Assembly: GCF_964355755.1 (NCBI RefSeq)
Contig: NC_092675.1
Location: 14,833,312 to 14,897,311 of the forward strand
From: Antedon mediterranea
Lineage: Eukaryota; Echinodermata; Crinoidea; Comatulida; Antedonidae
Length of the DNA stretch: 64,000 bases
Direction of reading: 5' to 3'
Shown here: one piece after another, positions 12,401 to 27,400 of the stretch
How the letters are laid out: each line of letters opens with the position of its first letter
How positions within the stretch are numbered: the stretch's first letter is position 1
The notes under the pieces: model-generated
The model's database searches: none
Told to the model about the DNA's origin: nothing
The model's input: the letters and a program-made list of their open reading frames with translations, nothing else
Position numbers and translations under genes: made by a program

Positions 12401-15400
12401 CCGCCCACAATGTTATCAGTTTAATTAACCGCATGGTAACAACGAAACGGTCGCGTGCCTAATATATTGTTTACTGCACATGTGCAACGACATTTAACCT
12501 TGTTGGCTATGCTTCTTTCGCGCGCGTTCTTTGGTGGCATGATGTTTTAGTGCTAACAACAATGGCGACGAAAAATTTATACGACAACGAATTTAGTTAT
12601 AACCTTTCTGATGAGGAATTGTAGATGCTATAATTGTAATTAGTATAGGTTTCTGCCGCGATTGATCTATGCTAATGTTTTTATGACATTAAAGTAGCAT
12701 TTTATGACCTGTAGTGGCTGAGACAATAACTATTTGTTGTCTCAGCCTACATGTAAAATTAGAAAATCAGCAAGGATACTAATAATAATAATAATTAATA
12801 ATAACAGGTTTTTATAGCGCACATACCACTCAAGAGTCTGACAAATAAAATGCAATTTCTTTGGAGGGTCCCCATCCGTTCTCGTTCTGTCGCGGTCCCG
12901 GCCTTCTAGGCTTACTAGTAAACCATGATTTGCCGACATTGATACTGCCTAGGTAGGCCTAGGCTAATCTTAAGTGTAGTAGATACAACGTGTAATCATG
13001 ATCTATATACTCACCGTTGTCTTACTTCTTGTGTGAATAATAATAGGTACTTCGTTTGTTCGTGATTAAGTTTGCCCTGCGTGTACTTTTCAAAACGACC
13101 GCTAGGTAACGAATCGCATCGCAACTATACATAGCCAGCCAATCCCGGATCAGGGATCGCTGTTTTCATCAATTAGACCCGGTGATTGGATGTGATGTAG
13201 ATGACATAACCACTAGCCAATCACCAGGCACTACAATTTAAATATAATCACATCGATAATTAAGGAGATTTATGAAGAAACCACTGCTTAGCCATATATT
13301 AAGAACATTCAGACTGCGCATACGATTTCTACAAGGTTACGTTTTGGTCTAAAAAAATGTAACAGTTGATTCGCAGCGTTTTACAGAGGGCCGCGGTTAG
13401 AGACACGGAGTTCAATGAGCGTGTTTGTTTGATTGGCAGCAGTGCTTTAGTATAGGCAAGCCCGTTGTAAAATCGTTTGATGTCACCGTCATTGCATATC
13501 CTTCTATTCTTTAATCCATGAACTAACTTAACTTACAAAAAATCCAAACAAAACAAAAATCACTAAATTTACTAAAGGTGCTTTAAAATATTGTCAAAGG
13601 TTTTTTTTATTAAAATGATAAAATAGTTTTGGAGTAAACACCAGATTGCAGTTCCAAAGTGAGATAAAAGAACATTATGATGAGTTAAATGTCTGCGAAC
13701 AAGCAAACAGAATATTAAAGGTATCTGAGTGATGAAAACGTGCCGATCGACATTTAGGTTGAACAGCAATATCAGAAGGAATAAAGTGAAAAATCTAACA
13801 ATACAATTTTAAGTATGAACGACACTCTTAATATAAAAAATTAGTCTTATAACAGAGAGGGAAGATGTATTCCATGATTTACAATTACATTAATATTTTC
13901 AATGCAAATTTTTCAATTCAAATTTTTGAACTCGTTCAAATCTATAACTTGAATAAAATTCAATGGGCATTGCATACTTGATGATGTAAGTGTGAAATGG
14001 AGTATTGATTGAATACCATTTGACCCATAATCATCCAATCAAATAACAATATACTCTATACTACTACTATATATAACTATAAAAATATATATACAGTACT
14101 ACTACTACTATAACAAACAAAAAAATGCAAATATTTGTCCAAAAAATGTAATATTTTGAATGGCATTGTGGGATGAATATTGTGGCAATGGAGCTATAAT
14201 GGAGTATGTTGAGTATGACTATTTTATATATATCATATTTTTTTTGGATGAGTGGATATTTAATATAACATTTGCTGTGAATTTAAACTAAATGAAACAA
14301 TAAAGAAATACAATGTAAACTATAATGCATTTGTCATGAATGTATGCCTAGTTCTATCTGCTTAGACCTAATGATCAGATTGGTTTAAACTCAAGGCATT
14401 CGAATGTTGATCGTTGTGTCTGAACACCTTAAATTTTAACGCCATGGATTACCGTACGCCTTGCGTTAGATAACAAATTTAACGCCGTAAATCTGAACTA
14501 AAACCTTTATTAGATACTTGTTTAATCCTCGTCAAAATTTGAGTATAACCCTGTGATCTAAACATCTGAACCTGAGCAGCATTTTATGTTAAATTTTACA
14601 TATGATATTTTATTTTATAATTCTCAAGCACTATTAATGAATATTACATAGCCTATGTAAATACGTGAACGCAATTGGTTGAAACTGCATCACATGACTA
14701 CCGCTGCGAGGATCATAAATCGTATATATCCTTGAGTACGATGATATTGACTGAGTAATTTTCGCGTAACTATCGTGTCCCTGTCATTAAACATATAAAA
14801 TCCAGCAAATTCTCGAGTACGATGATATTGACTGTGTAATTTTCATGTGGCAACACTCGCGTTTGGCGGTAAATAAACAAAAGTCATCTACTGAGACTTG
14901 AACTTGCGACGAATTGTCATTCCATCACAAGACAACGCTTCATCCGCTGCGCCACGGAACTTGCTTGAAGAAATTAATCAACTAAACTATTTAAACTATG
15001 CATACATAGCATCCTCATTTGTTGTTAGTCCTCCCTAGATGTGATGAAAGACCGTTTGTGATTGGTTAATACTCACAGTGGTAACTTGGTGAACAAACTG
15101 TAATAATTGGTTATCCGCACTTGGCGGATAACCCATTGTTATTGTCACGATCTTTTTTTTTTTTTCTATATTCTTCTTTCTTTCCCAGAATTTTGTGTCA
15201 CGTGTATCTCAAATTCTTATCAACATTACATTGTATAACTTTGTCAGAAGATTGACCTCTATCTGTAGAAGTGCAGGACAGTTCGTTTTTTTACTTTAGA
15301 GTCGCGCAGCATAAGTTACGCGCGATTTTATGAATTTCGCGTATTTAACATAGACTAAAAACCAAAAGTCATTTTGTAATGACACTTAGTGAACATTTAA

Positions 15401-18400
15401 GTCATATCAAGGGCAAACTTTCTATGGATTAAAAATGGCATGATTCACAAAAAGTGCGTTTAAAATTTCAGAATGCGAAAAATCAATTTCTAATCAACTT
15501 TCTACGCGTTTCATGTCATTTTAAGCATTTCAAATCCCAAGCACGTGCAAATTTTTACGCGCGCGGTGCGCACGTAGCGTATAACATCTTTTTTTTGCGT
15601 GATTTATGTTTTTCCAGCCTTTTCTAGTAATTTTTTAACAATTTCTACTTAAAATCATGTCATACGAGCACGTGGAATTGGATAATTTGCGCGCGTTTTT
15701 GATGAAAAAGTTCAACAATTCATCAAAATTATGCCTTTTTTTAAACAGTCATAGATTCTAAACTACAAGGTGAATTTTATTTTTTATTACATATTCTGAA
15801 AGTAGATGAGTTGTAGATACCGAATCATGCATTGATATGGCTAACCTAATATTGTGACGTCATCGTATGGCCACTCGAATATAAAATAGAGGATTTTTGT
15901 CTCTTTTGTCATAGCTCATCATATTTAATAGAGCGCATCTCCACTTATCCGTATTGCATTTTTCCCCATGTTTTTATATTGTCTAGGTCAATCAATTATC
16001 TTTCGCATGATTTACCATTTTTATATTTTTTGTGAATCATCATGTCCAAAAGCGTCAATAACTTTGGTCACTTATTTTCACCTATTCTGCACTGTATGTA
16101 GTACGTTTACAGTATATAGTGTTATACTGTATAAAATAGAGAGCGCACTAACATTGTTTCAATGGCATAATCGTTTTTCTGTGCGCAATATTCTAACGTA
16201 TGACGTTCACGTGGCGTTTGCGCTGCGGATAACCTAACTCGTCCGTAGTGACGAGTTCAAATCTAGTTATATAGTTATAATATTCCATTAATTTCAATTA
16301 TTTACCATAAATTGGGGCTTGTCTGCTGGTGTTAAGTTTCCAGTGCTTGTCTTCATAATGACATCAATTAATATCAAACATAATGTATACACTAATATAT
16401 TGGAGATAATGGTGAAGGCATATCTATAAGAAATATAATAATGATATTTACTGTATTTTGATTCAATCATAAACTATTAAAATTAAATTTTAAGTTAATT
16501 GCACTACTATACCAATAGTTTAATGCAATCTGAACAGTGATTTTTTAGGTCCTAAGAATAATACATTATAATTAAGAAAGAAAAGGTAATATAAATTGAA
16601 AATAGAAATATTTTGTACCAGATTTCTGACAGGGACCACCATTAAAAATAAATGTCATGGTAGACCATACATTTTTTATGATAGTATAAAATACACCTTG
16701 AAATCATAAATTCCACAATCCTAAACAGTTTATGCCAAGGAGATTACTACTATGATGAGAAGAAATCAAGGTCTTGCAATCATGCAAAGCAAATCCTTGA
16801 TTCTCATAGGTCTTTTCTAAACATCTCAATGCTGAATAACACTAATGTCAATACTTTGGTATGATTTTTGAGAATGACATACCACTCCACCTAGATATAG
16901 CCAGCAACATTACTTTCATGATGGTAGTGTCAAGTAAAATTACATGGACATATAACAAAAATTCCAGGCAAGATATTGGTTTAGTGACGTTTTATTATTA
17001 TGCCTTTGTTTTACATAGGAGCTACCCAGAGAGCAGTTGATTAGAAGCTACCTGGGAGAGGAGGGGGAGAGAGAGATAAAGGGGAGAGGTGGGAATGATA
17101 ACCAAGTTGTCACACTTATCTAAACAAAATATTTTAATATATATTATATTGATTGCACTACCACCACCAAAATGAACTGTGTTAAAGTTGTATCATTGTT
17201 TTATTCCATTTCAATTGTTATTGTAATTAATAAGGTATGTTCTAGTTTTCAATTTTTTTTCTTTATACATTAACATACATAATTTTTATATATTTTGTTA
17301 ATTTGTAATTTGTTACTGATGATACCGAGGCATACTGCTTTCAAAGAATATTAAATCAGTATGCTCACTACTATCCTAGGCCTTAATAGGGATAGATGAT
17401 GAATTTGTCGATTTTTTTATTCATGAAGTTAGCGAAACCGTTTACAGTATCAAACAGCAGCATTTTATTTTTATTGACATTGACAAAAAAAATTTAAATT
17501 GAATCTTATTTCCACCAATAAACACATTAATAGATGGATTCCACCAAGTGTTTAGCCATCTTTTATAGTTTCTCTTGTATATTGAACATGGAGTAGGCAA
17601 TAATGAAACATGTCTGTAAAATCATAAATTTAAGTGATTTTATTTGTTACTTTTTATATGATTGACCTTCATCTAAGGTGTGGTTCACAATAAAGTTAGT
17701 TAACAAACATGGGGTCGAAATACAAGACAGGTGCGAAAGCTTGTTATTATCATTATTATCATAATTATTGAAATCATTATTTGCATTCACAAACAGTACT
17801 GTATGTGTTCTTTCACAAAGGTTACAACAAGAATACGTTGGCGAAGTAAAAGGTTTACACAATTTGTTTCCAAAAAGAAAAGTAGAGTTTAGAGAGTAAA
17901 TGTTTGGTAGGCAAGTAAATTTGAGCCAAATGCTATATAAAAAAAGAACAATGCAATTGAATTACACTGTGATAGTTTAAAGATGTATTGTCCCTTGAAA
18001 CACAAAAAAATTAAGGTCAAAATATTCTAAATTTAAATTGGTAATTTCAAAGTAATATTAAAGTTATTCACTTTAAGTCAAAAATTCAAACCAAAAACAA
18101 CAAGTTTACGTAATTAACAGGTAAATTAATTTGATTACATTTCATCTGGAAAATTGTCGCGAGCGAAAGTAAACAAAGATTTCAAACCATGAGTATGCAT
18201 TATGCATGATGCTAATTAAGATTGTTTATAACTCGTCACGGTTGAGAAGGTGTTTTCACACAGATCGCGAAGAAATTTTATGATTATGCACACAGAGCAG
18301 CCAAACAAGCGCGTTGCATTATGAGATATGTTTTGATCTAAAACTTTGACTGGAAGTCAAAGTTATTTTTGAACAAAAAACGTCTTTATTTCAATTAAAT

Positions 18401-21400
18401 GATTTTTTGTCCCACAAATTTTTAGTGAAACTTAATAACTATTATGTGATACTTCAAAATTACCCACTTTTTTCGAAATATTTATTTTTATTTTTTTTGT
18501 GGAATTAGTCAAAGGGACAATACAGCTTTAATCCTTGCCAGACTGATACAGGTTATCGATACATTTACACAAAAGTATAATATAGTAGGACTGGCTTTTT
18601 TTTGTTAATTTTAATAATTGTGGGTGGCATTGATCCAATCTATTTTCACCCACACTAAATATGCTGCCTTGATAGGAATAGTTTAAAGATCCACAATTTA
18701 AAACCACCAATTTGTAAGACATATTCAATATATAAATTGAATAATTTCATCAGATTATTCCCATAAAAGGGTCCAATTGAAATTAGTTTCTTTAAAACTT
18801 TTTGGGCTAATCCTTGCTATCAGATTTTAATTGTGTTACATTTTAAATAATTGTTTTATTGTTATGTATGTGTATAACTATAAAGCTATAAAGTTAAATC
18901 AAATCAAATGTGTTGATATAATGATGTTTTTTTATGTTTAAATTATTTTAGTGTAAAATATTGTATAGAAGTATTGTTCAAACCTGATTGCATTTAACTC
19001 TGTTCGTTCACTTTTATTACTCGTTAGTTCAGGTAACAGGGCTAAATGAGAGATCTGTGTTGATGCCCATCCAAATTGAAAGATGACGATAAAAGGAGCA
19101 TAATAAACAAACTTAATAATGCTAGTAGTGTCATCATGGCAACCGATACAATCATTAAAGATAAAAACAAAACTGCAAGTCACACAAAATGTTCCTGGAA
19201 TAAAAAAAAAAAAATTAAACCATAAAACAATAAATAGTTTATCTTTATTTGTATTTGAGGTAAATAAATTTAATATTAATGTAAATGTGAACAAGATGTT
19301 TCCTGGATAGTTGCTGTTGGCCTTGTTTAGGCAAATATAAAAAAGAAAACTTAAACATGGTAGATTAAAATTATATATACAGTCTAATCTTATACTTGTA
19401 GAGCATAGTCAACAATTCTCTCCAAGAGTGCTTTTTTTTTATATCAGTTTGCTTTCATGGATAAATTGCATACACTTGTATGTACATTTGCTTAAAGATG
19501 TATTGTCCGTCAAAAACATAAAGAATGAAGATTAATTAAATCAGACTTTGAATATGTTATTTTGTAGTTTTAATAAAGTTCATCACTTCAATAGAAAAAA
19601 AATGAAAAAAAAAATCATGTTTTCACTTATAAAACGACAAAAAAAATGTTAAAATTCCACCAAAAATCCATTGGCTGGCAGCCAATTTGACCATTTTTTG
19701 CTTTAAATTACATTATTTCAGTTAAATACATTTTTTTTTCGATCCAATTTTTGGTCAAAGTGGATAACTATTATGTTACATTAAAATGCAATATTCAACA
19801 AAAAATTTTTAAGAATTAATTTTTCAGGGGGGACAATACATCTTTAATACACAAAATGCTAAGATCAAAATTACTATTCCTTGTAGATGATGTTTGAACT
19901 TGATGTAGTGGAGCTTGATGAAGCTGGATTTTACTGTTATATTATCAAGCTAAATGACACACCATTTTCAGCAGTAAAAAATCTTTCTTATAGATTGGCT
20001 CAATCATTCAGTGCATAATATCTTTCCTCAGAACATGACATAAATGCAAGGATTTGAAAAGTTGCCACAAACTTTGGAAGACTCGCCAGTTGTGACTGGA
20101 GCCTTAAAAAACAGTTTGACACTGCGAACTAAATTCACAATGTACAAAATCTGTGTCCAGAGCATATTGTTCTATGGGAGTGAAGTGTAGATCCTATATC
20201 AATGTTATTGATGTAATATATACGTGTGATGTTATTAGCCAAGTTAAGAAAACATTGGAGGTACAATCCGTCCTTTAAAATGCAATACTACACGATGTAG
20301 GAAATCATTGGTCCACAACTCAATACATGTCTCCAACTCAACATTTCAAAGATAAATAAGTTTTTATCCCTCTTGTAACCATGTAATTTTTAGGTGATCA
20401 TTTAGAATAAAATGATCACCTATTGTTATTGTATGCAATCTTATTAGTTATCCGCAGATAACTCCTTGTAACTGTCCAGTTTCATCATCTTTTTTTTCTG
20501 AATTCTTCTTTCTTTCTGTCATTTTTGTGCAGAGTGTATCTCTAAAACGTGTAAACATAACATTTCATAACTTTGTCAACATGTGGGCATTCACGTGAAG
20601 TTGTGCACCTGCTATTGTGAATGACGTAAGAGTTGCGCAACGGTACTTCCGTGCGTTTTTAACATAGATCGAAAACCATATAACATTTTAATTTGAAACT
20701 TAGCAAAAGTTTAATTTATGTCTTGCGCTAACTGACTGTGGAAAAAAAAGGCATGTTTCACACGAAACTAGTGGATTGTAGATACAAAATCATGTTAACA
20801 TTTTGCCAATCGGATGTTGTGACGTCATCATATGGCCACTTGACTTTAAAAACTTAAAGTCGTATTTTCTTCTTTTGCGTCATAGTTGCATTTAAAAGAG
20901 CGCGCATCAATATTTCACGTATTCAAATCTACTCTACAGGTTAATAATATGTTGTTGCTGAGATAATTTCCTTCCGAAATTGCTACCTTCGCGTTTCATT
21001 TTGAAACCGTCAACATTTGGAATAAATAGCGGGTCCCGTAATTTCACCTATTCTACATTGTATGTGATATGTATACAGATTATCCTGTGTATACTATATG
21101 ACACAAAATAACAGAATTCAGCAATAACAACATATCATATTCTTTTAGTTCATGTCATAATGCCATAATCTTTTTCTGTGTGCAATATTCCAACGTATGA
21201 CGTGCACGAGGCGTTTGTTGTGCGGATAACTAACTCGTCAAAGTGACGAGTTTCATGTCTAGTTTGTACCAAACCAAAAGACATTTCAAATTGAAACTTA
21301 AGAAAAGTTTAATTTATATCATGCGCTAACTTTCTATAGAAAAAAAATTGCGTGTTTTACACAAAGTTACGCGTGCACGCGCATTTAAAATTTCAGAATA

Positions 21401-24400
21401 AGCAAAATTAATTTCTAATCAACTTTCTACACGTTTCATGTTGTTTCAAGCATGTAAAAAATTCCCACGCGTGCGCACACGTAGCATTGAAAACATATTT
21501 TTTTCGCGTGATTTATGTTTTTCCAGCCTTTTCTAGTAATTTTACCAAATTTTAAACAATTTCGACTTAAAGTAGGTATCCCAATGAAAAAATTCAGATT
21601 AATTGTTTTACTTTTTCTTTCAGTTAACCATAAAGGACTTAATGTAATTAGCATTTTGCAATTTAAATGATTGAAATCCGATTACCCGTTCTAAAGTTAT
21701 GGTTATTTAAAGTGGTAAAAAATGTACGATTTTTTGCTTAAAAATGGTGTTTTTTGCAGTTAAAATTGGAAGCATTTTTAAAAGGTTATAACTTTTACAA
21801 TAATGAGTTAAAAGTTTTGAATTTTGTTAAACCTATAGATATCACAGAGTTGTAAAACTCTATTTTTTTTGGAGCCTCAACGAAACCTATTTTTAAAATT
21901 ATTGGTCCGCAAAGTTGGTCGGAAAGCATTTTGAGCCCATTTTTGTTGAATTTCCCTAAAACATGAAAAAAATGCAATTTTTTCAATGATCTGTAACTTT
22001 TGAACTACTGTACTAATTCATTTAATTTTTGTTTTACTTGTTAGAATGTAGTGTATATTTCATTAATAAATATATCACAGATATGTGTAATATGAAACAA
22101 TAATATTTTTTTAATGGTGAAATTTAAAATTATCCCCAAAAAAATGAAAAATTATGTTTAAAACTGTGTGTACTGTTTCCTTTCTTTCACACTAATTTTT
22201 GGTAAGTATGATTATTATATTATTTTAATGTACTTTATATTCATAATTTCAATCATAAATACTATTATATATAACTTTTGAATACGTAAAACAAGATTTT
22301 AGGCCCGTATGATTATGACACCAAATCTAAGCCGGGCTAAGATATGCTCTTTTAGGCAACACACAATTGGTCAAAATAAACTCATTTAAAATAATCAATG
22401 TTAATTAAAACAATTAATTGTTTACCTGAATATATAACATTATAAAAATGGTTTTCTTTTCGTATTTCTAACCGTAAGTATGTTATTAAATTGAAATACG
22501 GAGCTAAAGTTTAGGCCAAGTAACGGCTTACTCGCGATCAGCAGTAGCTCCCGTCAAAGTATTTCGGTCGCAGTTAATGACTTTCGACCGCCGTATACAG
22601 AGTCAAATGTAACGTTGGTAAATTAGCTTAATAAATGTCTTCGGTACATTTAAACCGAACGCATTTGCATTGTATACTTGCATAATAAATCTTCCGCACA
22701 TTATACCAATTTAAAGTTGTTAAATTAATGTCTAAAATCAGATATTCTATGATGGAAAAGGACATGTCAAGCTCCGACATCGCTGCTGTCACACATCTCG
22801 CGTCGAGCCGGCCGAACTCGAGCGAGGAAAACTAAAACAACGTGTTGAAAATATGGAACGTACCATTCGCTGATAGGGTGCATTAATGTATTTAACGGAA
22901 AACACCACAACAAACGCGCGCGTATTTTACAGTACAATATTTTACTCACTACAATATTCACCGGATTATAATGGTTGAATCTTTAAAATTCCGAACGGGA
23001 TTTACGCCTCATGCACCAGTTTAAAAATGTAGATCGCTTGACGACCATAGGAAATACATTAATAAACGATGTTTTATCGAATAAAATAATGATTTCGCTT
23101 CAATTTATTACCAAATTCGATATTTTTTTATCATGCGCAATGGGTCAAAATACAAATTTTCTCACGAAAATTGATATTTCAGACTGATAAACCTGTCTGT
23201 ACCAGCCTTTTTACGTATCAAATTAAAGCTTATTCAAAATCTGATAACATACAAAAGAAATCACTCCGCTAGCTCTGACGGCCATCAAGCGATCGTGTTT
23301 TGAAAACAGGCTAGGGCTTTTCCGAATATTTTTTATCGCGTGAAAATTCGCTGGTTTCCGTTTTAGACTAATTTTGAAATGATGTTTTCGCTGGAAATAC
23401 TTGATCAATTTTAATAAATAACACATGTAAGTGAACAATAAAACACACTCTTTCAATATATTTAATTAGGTGATCATTTAGAATAAAATGATCACCTATT
23501 GTTATTGTATGAAATCTTTATTATTATTATTTTTTTAGTTATCCGCATTTTAGTTATCCGCATTCAGCGGATAACTCCTTGTAACTGTCCTGTTTCATCA
23601 TCTTTTTTTTCTGTATTCTTCTTTCTTTCTGTCATTTTTGTGTCACGCGTAACTTAAAAACGTGTAAACTTAACATTTCATAACTTTGTCAACATGTGGG
23701 CATTTATGTGAAATTGTGCACCTCCTATTTTGAATGACGTCAGAGTTGCGCAACATGACTTACGCGCGTTTTTACGAATTTTGCGTATTTAACATAGATC
23801 GAAAACCATATAACAATTTAATATGAAACTTGACAAAAGTTTAAGTTATATCTTGCGCTAACCGACTATGGGAAAAAATGGCATGTTTCACATGTAGTTA
23901 CGCGCGCAGGCGCGTTTAAAATTTCAAAATGCGAAAAATAAATTTCTAATCAACTTTCTACGCGTTTCATGTAATTTTAAGCGTGTAAAAAATTCCCACG
24001 CGCGCGCATTTTTTACGCGCATTGTGCGAACGTAGTGTTGAAAACAATTTTTTTTTTGTGATTTATGTTTTTTCAGCCTTTTCTAGTAATTTTACCAACT
24101 TTTAAACAATTTTGACTTAAAACTACGTCATACGGGCACGTTGAATTGGATAATTTACGTGCGTTTTTGATGAAAAAGTTTAAAAATTGGTCAAAATTAT
24201 GCCTTTTTTTAAACAGTCGTAGATCCTAAACAACGAGGTGAACTTTTTTTAAATTACATATTCTGGAAGTTGATGAGTTGTAGATATCGGATCATGAATC
24301 GATATGGCTAACCGGACATTGTGACGTCATCGTATGGCCACACGAATGTAAAATATAGGATTTTTGTCTCTTTCGTTATTGCTCATCATATTCAATGGAG

Positions 24401-27400
24401 CGCATCACGCCTATCTGTATTCCTTTTTTTCCAAGACTTTAATATTGTCTAGGTCAATCAACTATCTTACGCATGAGTTAAAAATATTTTAATTTTTATG
24501 ACGTCATCATGCCTAAAAATTATAATTAACAGGGTCATTAATTTCATCTTTACAGTAAATTTTAATCTGTTATAGCTCGTAAGAATAAAAAGTGATAATT
24601 ATGATTAAAACGTTTTCTGGAAGCTATTGGACTGTAGATACGAATTAATGTGAACATTTTGCCAATCGGATGTTGTGAAGTCATCATATGGCCAGTTGAA
24701 TAAAAAAAGTTGTATTTTGATATTTTGCGTCATAGTTCATCACATTTAAACGAGCACGCATCCACATTCTACGTATTCAAATTTCTTCTACACGTTAATA
24801 TGTTGTTGGTGAGATAATGTCCTTCCGAAATTGCTATCTTAGTGTTTAATTTTAATACCGTCACCATGTTAAAAATTGCAATAAACGGTGGGTCCCGTAA
24901 TTTCACCTATTCTACACTGTATGTAATATGTATACAGATTATACTGTATATACTATATGACACAAAATAGACAGAATTCAGCACTAACAAGATATGATAT
25001 TCTTCAGTTCAGGTGATAATGCCATAATCTTTTTCTGTGTGCAATATTCCAACGTATGACGTGCACGTGGCGTTTGTCGCGCGGATAACTAACTCGTCAA
25101 AGTGACGAGTTTCATGTCTAGTTTCTTTTTATTGTTTCTGTACACTATTTTGTGTAACAATTATCTCAAAAAGTTTAATTTCAATGATTACCAAAATTTC
25201 AGAATATCTTTCAAATAATATAACTTAATCCTAATCAGCTTTCCAGCGTGATCACTCATCCGTGACGTCATTTATACGCCATTTTGTGAAATCACATTAT
25301 CAATCATATCTCCATAATTCATTATTGACATATTAATGAAATTCACTACAGGTAAACTTCAGGTCAAGGGTAAAAATATTAGCAAATAAAAAGTTGCGCG
25401 TTTCAAGGTCATGCACGTGAAATCGCGCGTTAAAAATTTAAAACGCGCAAAATTAGGTTTTGATAAATTTAGAGCATGAATTAGGCCATTTGCGCGTTTC
25501 AAAAAATTACTGCGCAAAAATGCGTTTTTGTGCGTACGATTCTTAAAATGCGTAAAAAATAAAATTTGATGTATAAATCACATTCTATTCACAATCCTTA
25601 GTACATTCACCAATTTTGAGTCCATTCCGACTTAAAATAACGCTATACGAGCACGTTAAAAATGACAAAATGCGCACACTAATTGTACAAAAGTGCTAAA
25701 AATGGTAAAAAATAAGGACTTTTTAAAATGAATATAACTCTTCAGAATGGCAGATGACCCCCAATTTTTTTAACTTATTATGGAAGCCAATAAGTTGTAG
25801 ATACAAATGTATATACACATTAGACGTACAAAATGGTATGACGTCATCAAATGGCCACTTGAATTTAAAAATTAGGAATTTTTATCTTTTTGTGTGGGTT
25901 ATCACATTCAATAGAGCGCATCTCCGTTATTTGAGCCCGATTTTCGCACAACTTTTAGTAGGTGCTTGCTCAATTAATTATTCTTCTAATGAGTTGTCAA
26001 CATTTTTATTTTGATGACGTCATCACGCGTAAAAACTTGAATAACCTAGGTCGTGTAATTTCAGCTACACCATACATTTGAATATCTTATAGCTCTTCAG
26101 AATTAAAGATGACCTTGAAGATTATAACTTATTATGAAAGCTGATGAAATGTAGATATGAATTCATATTAAAATTAAGCCTATCGGATGTTGTGATGTTA
26201 TCATATGGCCAGTTGAAGTTAAAAAGTAGTTTTTAAATTTCTTTAGTCAAAGTTATACAAATTTCAAAGACCGCGCATTGCGCTTCTACGTGTCAAATTT
26301 TCTTCCAATCCTTATATTTATTTGCTCAATTTATTATCTTTCGAAATTGTCATCTTCGAGTTTATTTTGAAAATTCCATCATACCAAAAAATTAGAACAC
26401 GATATGAGTCCCGTAATTTCACCTATGCTGCACTGTATATAGATATACAGTATATACTGTACATATTGTATGGCACATAATTGGTAGAACTCAGCACTAT
26501 AAGTGTATATGCATCATGTCATAGGATGGCGTACATCAACTTTTAACGATCGTATGTTAACGTACATGCATGTTTAAAAAATGTTAATTTTATTAAAATG
26601 ATAAAAATGATCACCTATAATTCGTCAAAGTGACGAATTAAATTCTAGTTTGTATTAAAATACAATCAAAATTAGTGTAGTAATTTTAACATCAAAGTCA
26701 TATCACTTTATAGAATTTCGTGAATTTTTCAAAACTGTCACAACGTATCGCGCGTTCATTGGGATACCTACTTAAAGATACGTCATACGAGCACGTCGAA
26801 TTGGACAATTTGCGCGCGTTTTTTATGAAAAGGTTAAAAAATTCGTTTTAAATATGCCTTTTTTTAAACAGTCATAATTTCTAAACTAGACGGTCAACTT
26901 TTTGTGGATAGCATATTCTGGAAGTAGATGAGTTGTAGATATCGGATCAGGTATTAGTATGGCTAACCGGACATTGTGACGTCATTGTATGGCCACGCGA
27001 ATATAAAATTTAGGATTTTTGTATCTTTCGTCATAGCTCATCACATTGAATAGAGCGCATCTCCACTTATCCGTTTTCCATTTTCACCCCGATTTTGATA
27101 TTGTCTAGGTCAATCAACTATCTTTCGCATGAGTTAAAAATATTTTAATTTTTTTGACGTCATCATGCCTAAAAATTTCACGTGTGGCATTAATTTCATC
27201 TTTACAGTAAATTTTAATCTGTTATAGCTCGTAAGAATAAAATGTGATAATCACGATTAAAACTTTTTCTTGAAGCTATTGGATTGTAGATACGAAATTA
27301 TGTAAAAATGTTGCCAATCGATGTTGTGACGTCATCATATGGCCAGTTAAATAAAAAAGGTCGTATTTTCATATTTTGCGTCATAATTCATTACATTTAA

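Larger units (their letters stand above)
21573..26770. mobile_element. TIR DNA transposon, 7-bp duplication, split by a HINE nest
   Basis: TIR TAGGTATCCCAATGA is at both ends, flanked by CTTAAAG at 21566-21572 and 26771-26777. Subtracting the nested HINEs (23468-26648) leaves about 2.0 kb: 21573-23467 and 26649-26770. No transposase frame was found, so it is non-autonomous or decayed. A 22.5-23.3 kb segment is richer in CG than its surroundings. An 8-bp duplication with one TIR mismatch is an alternative reading. Confidence 0.82.

Noticed and set aside
14884-14963. Functional tRNA gene
   Set aside because: The A and B boxes are present, but the acceptor stem and T arm do not pair.
18938-19294. 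118-codon ORF as an independent small protein
   Set aside because: Only 18984-19194 is coding (MFSD12 exon 3); the ends are intron read-through.
22767-22961. 64-codon minus-strand ORF in the TIR transposon as a transposase
   Set aside because: Too short, with no DDE-like motif and no continuation in neighbouring frames.
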